NCBI GenBank assembly: GCA_035705495.1
Contig: DASSWB010000018.1
Coordinates: 1 to 17,137, forward strand
Source of the DNA: DASSWB01 sp035705495
GTDB lineage: Bacteria; Bacteroidota; Bacteroidia; Flavobacteriales; Flavobacteriaceae
DNA: 17,137 bases
Direction of reading: 5' to 3'
Of the stretch, positions 14,520-17,137 are shown in pieces. The number at the start of each line of letters is the position of its first letter. Positions within the stretch are counted from its first letter, which is position 1. The notes beneath the pieces are model-generated. The model was given only the letters and a program-made list of their open reading frames with translations, made no database searches and was not told the DNA's origin. The position numbers and the translations under genes are program-made.

Positions 14520-16232
14520 TCATTTCACACTGAAGGTTTTTCTTACCGAAATTGGTTTTCCATTTTCGCTGAAACCTTCTATAGCAATCTCAAATTCCCC
14601 TTCTACATCCGAAGTATAAAAATTGATTTCCTTTTTTTCAGTACCTAACATCATTTTGGGCAACCACAACAATTGATATCTGTAATCTGGTATGCGTTTT
14701 TGGTTTTCTGCGGAATAGTCCGGTTGGAAGTAGATTTTTTCAGCATCTGGTCGTACGATTTCGGTTTTTAAAAGATAATCCCCTTTAGCCTCACTGTTGA
14801 AATTTTGTTTTTTCGTTTTGAAATTCACAAGACCATTAAACACTTTTGGTCCGTAAACATAGCCTTCATAAATCACCTCAATGCTTTCAATATCATTGGC
14901 AGAAAACGCAAAAAGTTCATTTACATCCTGCAATACCAATCCATCAACAAGCACAAGCGTTTTACCAAAAATGGCACGATCTGAATTATTGTGATCGCGA
15001 ATATCAATTGTATATATACCATTCTTTCGGTTAAAATAAACGTCAGGAACAATTTCGATCAGTGTTTCTGCAACTGTTGGAAAACGAGTATAATCGTCAA
15101 GTTTATATTCAACTGCAATTGGCGAATAAAAAGCTTTCTTTTTTCCAAAACCAGAAATACTGTCTTTACGGTTTTGATAAAATGCATTTTCAATTTGCAT
15201 AGCGGTTGACCGTTGCTCTATGGCTTCTTTTAAATCACGATTTAATTGCAGGTTGTTTTCAAAACTGAAAAAAGTGTTTTGTGCCGTATGTTGGTCTAAC
15301 TCTAACTCGTAATTCTCCTTGTTTTCGTCAAAAACTTGTACAATTAGTTCACTTTTTCCAGGAACCTTATCCAAGGTGAACATAAAACTTCCGTCAGAAC
15401 GGGTATTTACGAAATGAAGCGTAAATGACACCCCGGGAATGGAAAGTGCGATGGTTTTGTTGTCAACACTTTCATCGTTTTTCGACGTAATTTTTCCAGA
15501 AATTATCTCGCCACGCAATTCAGGGAGAATATTTTTATCATTTGCATTTACCGTTTTAGAATTTTTCAAATCCGAAAAATTCTTGACAGTGCTTGGGGAA
15601 TGAAATTCCAATTCATCAGTTTTTCTTACCGAAACCGAGTAAGTTCCCATTGGCAATTCTTCGATATTCAAACCGACCTTTTCACGCGGGGCATAAACTT
15701 CTTTTTGAAGACCGATTACTGACAAATCCTGAACATCAGAAATATTTTTTGTCGATGGAACGACTGTTTTCTGCGTGGTAGAATCGCTTTCCACAATCAT
15801 GCTGGCATCTGGCGCTTTAAACGGATTGATGACGGCTATTTTAATCTGATAAAAAGCATCGGGTGTTTCGTTGAGCATCCATTTTGTATAGGCAATAACT
15901 TTATATTCACCAGTGTCCATGTTACTGGAAATAAAAAAATCCCCTTGACCCCGACCCGATTCCAAAGCAACTTTTTGAGTTTCCAAAATGTTTCCCATTG
16001 GATCCAGGATTTGTACATATCCAATTTTACTGATTTCGCTTGTGGTTTCCGCCGATTTTTTCAAATTGTAAAAAGAATATAACAAAGTTTCGCCGGTTAA
16101 AAATGTAGTTGTGTTTACATGTAGGTACACTCGCTCATCAATTTCATTAAAAATTTGAGCCTGACTTTGTGCGTTTACAGTAGCTGTACCCATTATGAGT
16201 AGGATAAAAATCCTTAAGATATTTTTTTTCAT
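14520..16232 (-). CDS. Secreted macroglobulin-like / TonB-plug-like protein without barrel
   Basis: 570 residues from the chosen ATG at 16232, which gives a signal peptide (MKKNILRIFILLIMGTATVNAQ) and a 7-nt gap after the DUF4249 stop. A longer frame from 16325 would overlap DUF4249 by 86 nt and hide the signal. Residues about 25-140 resemble a macroglobulin MG2 domain: VYLHVNTTTFLTGETLLYSFYN, VQILDPMGNILETQKVAL, GRGQGDFFI and DTGEYKVIAYTKWM. Residues about 238-305 look like a carboxypeptidase-regulatory beta sandwich (GEIISGKITSKNDE, SDGSFMFTLD). Residues about 385-475 resemble a TonB plug: VLVDGLVLQDVNELFAFSANDIESIEVI then YGPKVFNGLVNFKTKK. No beta-barrel follows; the protein ends with another beta module (INFYTSDVEGEFEIAIEGFSENGKPI). 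Probably outer-membrane associated or periplasmic. Function unknown. Confidence 0.8.
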   Translation of the reverse strand: MKKNILRIFILLIMGTATVNAQSQAQIFNEIDERVYLHVNTTTFLTGETLLYSFYNLKKSAETTSEISKIGYVQILDPMGNILETQKVALESGRGQGDFFISSNMDTGEYKVIAYTKWMLNETPDAFYQIKIAVINPFKAPDASMIVESDSTTQKTVVPSTKNISDVQDLSVIGLQKEVYAPREKVGLNIEELPMGTYSVSVRKTDELEFHSPSTVKNFSDLKNSKTVNANDKNILPELRGEIISGKITSKNDESVDNKTIALSIPGVSFTLHFVNTRSDGSFMFTLDKVPGKSELIVQVFDENKENYELELDQHTAQNTFFSFENNLQLNRDLKEAIEQRSTAMQIENAFYQNRKDSISGFGKKKAFYSPIAVEYKLDDYTRFPTVAETLIEIVPDVYFNRKNGIYTIDIRDHNNSDRAIFGKTLVLVDGLVLQDVNELFAFSANDIESIEVIYEGYVYGPKVFNGLVNFKTKKQNFNSEAKGDYLLKTEIVRPDAEKIYFQPDYSAENQKRIPDYRYQLLWLPKMMLGTEKKEINFYTSDVEGEFEIAIEGFSENGKPISVRKTFSVK

Positions 16233-16239
16233 ATTTATT

Positions 16240-17137
16240 TTATTCTTCCCAAAATTCGGGCACCACAGGTGATCCCACTGTTGAACAATCCCCGCATTCA
16301 AGGGGAACCATGTAATATTCATCACCTACAACATCATAAAGTAACATCTTGTTGTTTTCGGTATAATTTATAATCGTCATTCCATCTGCTGGGGGTGGTG
16401 TAAAATTAAAATCTGCGCTATTTAAAATTTCAATTTCACATTCAAAAGGATCAGGCAATTCCCCGCTATAAAAGTCGGCATAACTAAAAAATATTCTTTT
16501 TGAAGATTCTGAAGCTACATCAAACAAACCAACTACTTTTTTATCAGAACCAATTGCAGAAATGTTCCCTCTAATGAATCCTGGTTGTACCGGGGATAGC
16601 GTAGTACCTCCACCATAAATATTGTGATGTGTTTGATGAAAATTAAATGCTTCCAAATTCATAACATACTGTGTTACCAAAATACTGTATCTATGAGAAA
16701 TGGTCCCATCCGTTTTAGGTATGAATTTTACCGGAAAATCCTGTACGCGATCTTCTACCAGATCCTGTGTGGATTTCAACAAAGCAGTAGCAGATGATTT
16801 TGTGGCATAACATATTTTTTTATACTCATCTGTTTCCATATAATCTAGACTGGCAGGAGAAAGTACAAGAACTTTGTACTGACTCCAATATTCAGCAATT
16901 ACTTTGTATGTTTCTTCGTATTCGTAGCGGTAATACTTTGAATTTCCCGAGGGATCAAAACTATTTGCCTGTATTTCCAATCCTTCAACCCCATCAACCG
17001 TTTTTGGGACTACAACTATGTTTTCCAACTCTGTTTGAGTAGGCAAAACTTGTGGAGTGGATTCGTATTCTGTTCCTTCGGAAGTGATAAATAACTGATA
17101 ATTGCGTTCGGGCACCGCTTGAAAAGGCATGACCGAA
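16240..17137 (-). CDS. DUF4249 family protein, N-terminus outside window
   Basis: The frame is open to the right edge, with no stop between the first ATG (17130) and 17137, so the gene starts beyond the window. The visible 298 or so codons have DUF4249 features: a beta-rich N-terminal part (AVPERNYQLFITSEGTEYES), a Tyr-rich centre (YYRYEYEETYKVIAEYW) and a C-terminal ECGDCSTVGSPVVPEFWEE with the family's CxxC...PxFW ending. DUF4249 proteins are usually lipoproteins of the outer membrane, often encoded beside TonB-dependent receptors; the signal region is not visible here. The downstream gene starts 7 nt after its stop and has a plug-like domain, consistent with a paired system. Confidence 0.82.
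   Translation of the reverse strand, partial: SVMPFQAVPERNYQLFITSEGTEYESTPQVLPTQTELENIVVVPKTVDGVEGLEIQANSFDPSGNSKYYRYEYEETYKVIAEYWSQYKVLVLSPASLDYMETDEYKKICYATKSSATALLKSTQDLVEDRVQDFPVKFIPKTDGTISHRYSILVTQYVMNLEAFNFHQTHHNIYGGGTTLSPVQPGFIRGNISAIGSDKKVVGLFDVASESSKRIFFSYADFYSGELPDPFECEIEILNSADFNFTPPPADGMTIINYTENNKMLLYDVVGDEYYMVPLECGDCSTVGSPVVPEFWEE

Noticed and set aside
16233..16325. Longer start for the macroglobulin/plug protein at 16325
   Set aside because: It would overlap the DUF4249 coding region by 86 nt and bury a good signal peptide. The ATG at 16232 fits better.
1..17137. CRISPR arrays, insertion sequences, tRNA or rRNA genes, phage or defence genes
   Set aside because: None seen on either strand: no regularly spaced repeats, no transposase-type proteins, no cloverleaf structures. 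The genes are tightly packed housekeeping and cell-envelope genes.

Overview
The window is a compact, AT-rich stretch of a Bacteroidota chromosome, most likely from the family Flavobacteriaceae. Evidence for this is a complete Na+-translocating NADH:quinone reductase (Na+-NQR) cluster with its flavobacterial companion genes, a type IX secretion system (T9SS) Plug gene (DUF5103), DUF3667 and DUF4249 proteins, lipoproteins with short SPII signals, and TAnnTTTG-type promoter boxes with few Shine-Dalgarno sites. No rRNA, tRNA, CRISPR, transposase, integrase or phage gene was seen. It reads as core-genome housekeeping DNA, not an accessory island, and I found no clear new defence or mobile system.

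Layout. 1-300 (-): 5' part of a small secreted protein of unknown function, running off the left edge. 557-4309 (+): a four-gene run of gpmI (glycolysis), a thioredoxin-like lipoprotein with a CxxS active site, map (methionine aminopeptidase) and a class I SAM-dependent methyltransferase. 11678 down to 4302 (-): nqrA-nqrB-nqrC-nqrD-nqrE-nqrF, an intrinsic terminator, a 118-residue NQR-associated protein, and apbE, the flavin transferase that attaches FMN to NqrB and NqrC. 11836-14509 (+): divergent from nqrA, the T9SS Plug gene, a DUF3667 zinc-ribbon membrane protein and apaG. 17137 down to 14520 (-): a DUF4249 lipoprotein-type gene (5' end outside the window) followed 7 nt later by a secreted protein that joins a macroglobulin-like N-terminus to a TonB-plug-like C-terminus but lacks a beta-barrel.

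How the genes work together. NqrA-F form the respiratory Na+ pump: NqrF takes electrons from NADH through FAD and a 2Fe-2S cluster, NqrD/E carry them through an intramembrane Fe-S centre, NqrC and NqrB carry covalent FMN, and NqrB/A handle quinone and Na+ transport. ApbE, predicted to be lipid-anchored on the periplasmic side, matures NqrB/NqrC. The small gene between nqrF and apbE probably has an accessory role but its function is not shown.

Points for a second look: the 118-residue protein looks like a catalytically dead PD-(D/E)XK nuclease fold; NqrB has SGET where its FMN-attachment motif should read SGAT; NqrD has a hydrophilic N-terminal extension of about 38 residues; a strong terminator separates the structural nqr genes from the two downstream genes; and the macroglobulin/plug protein has no barrel.
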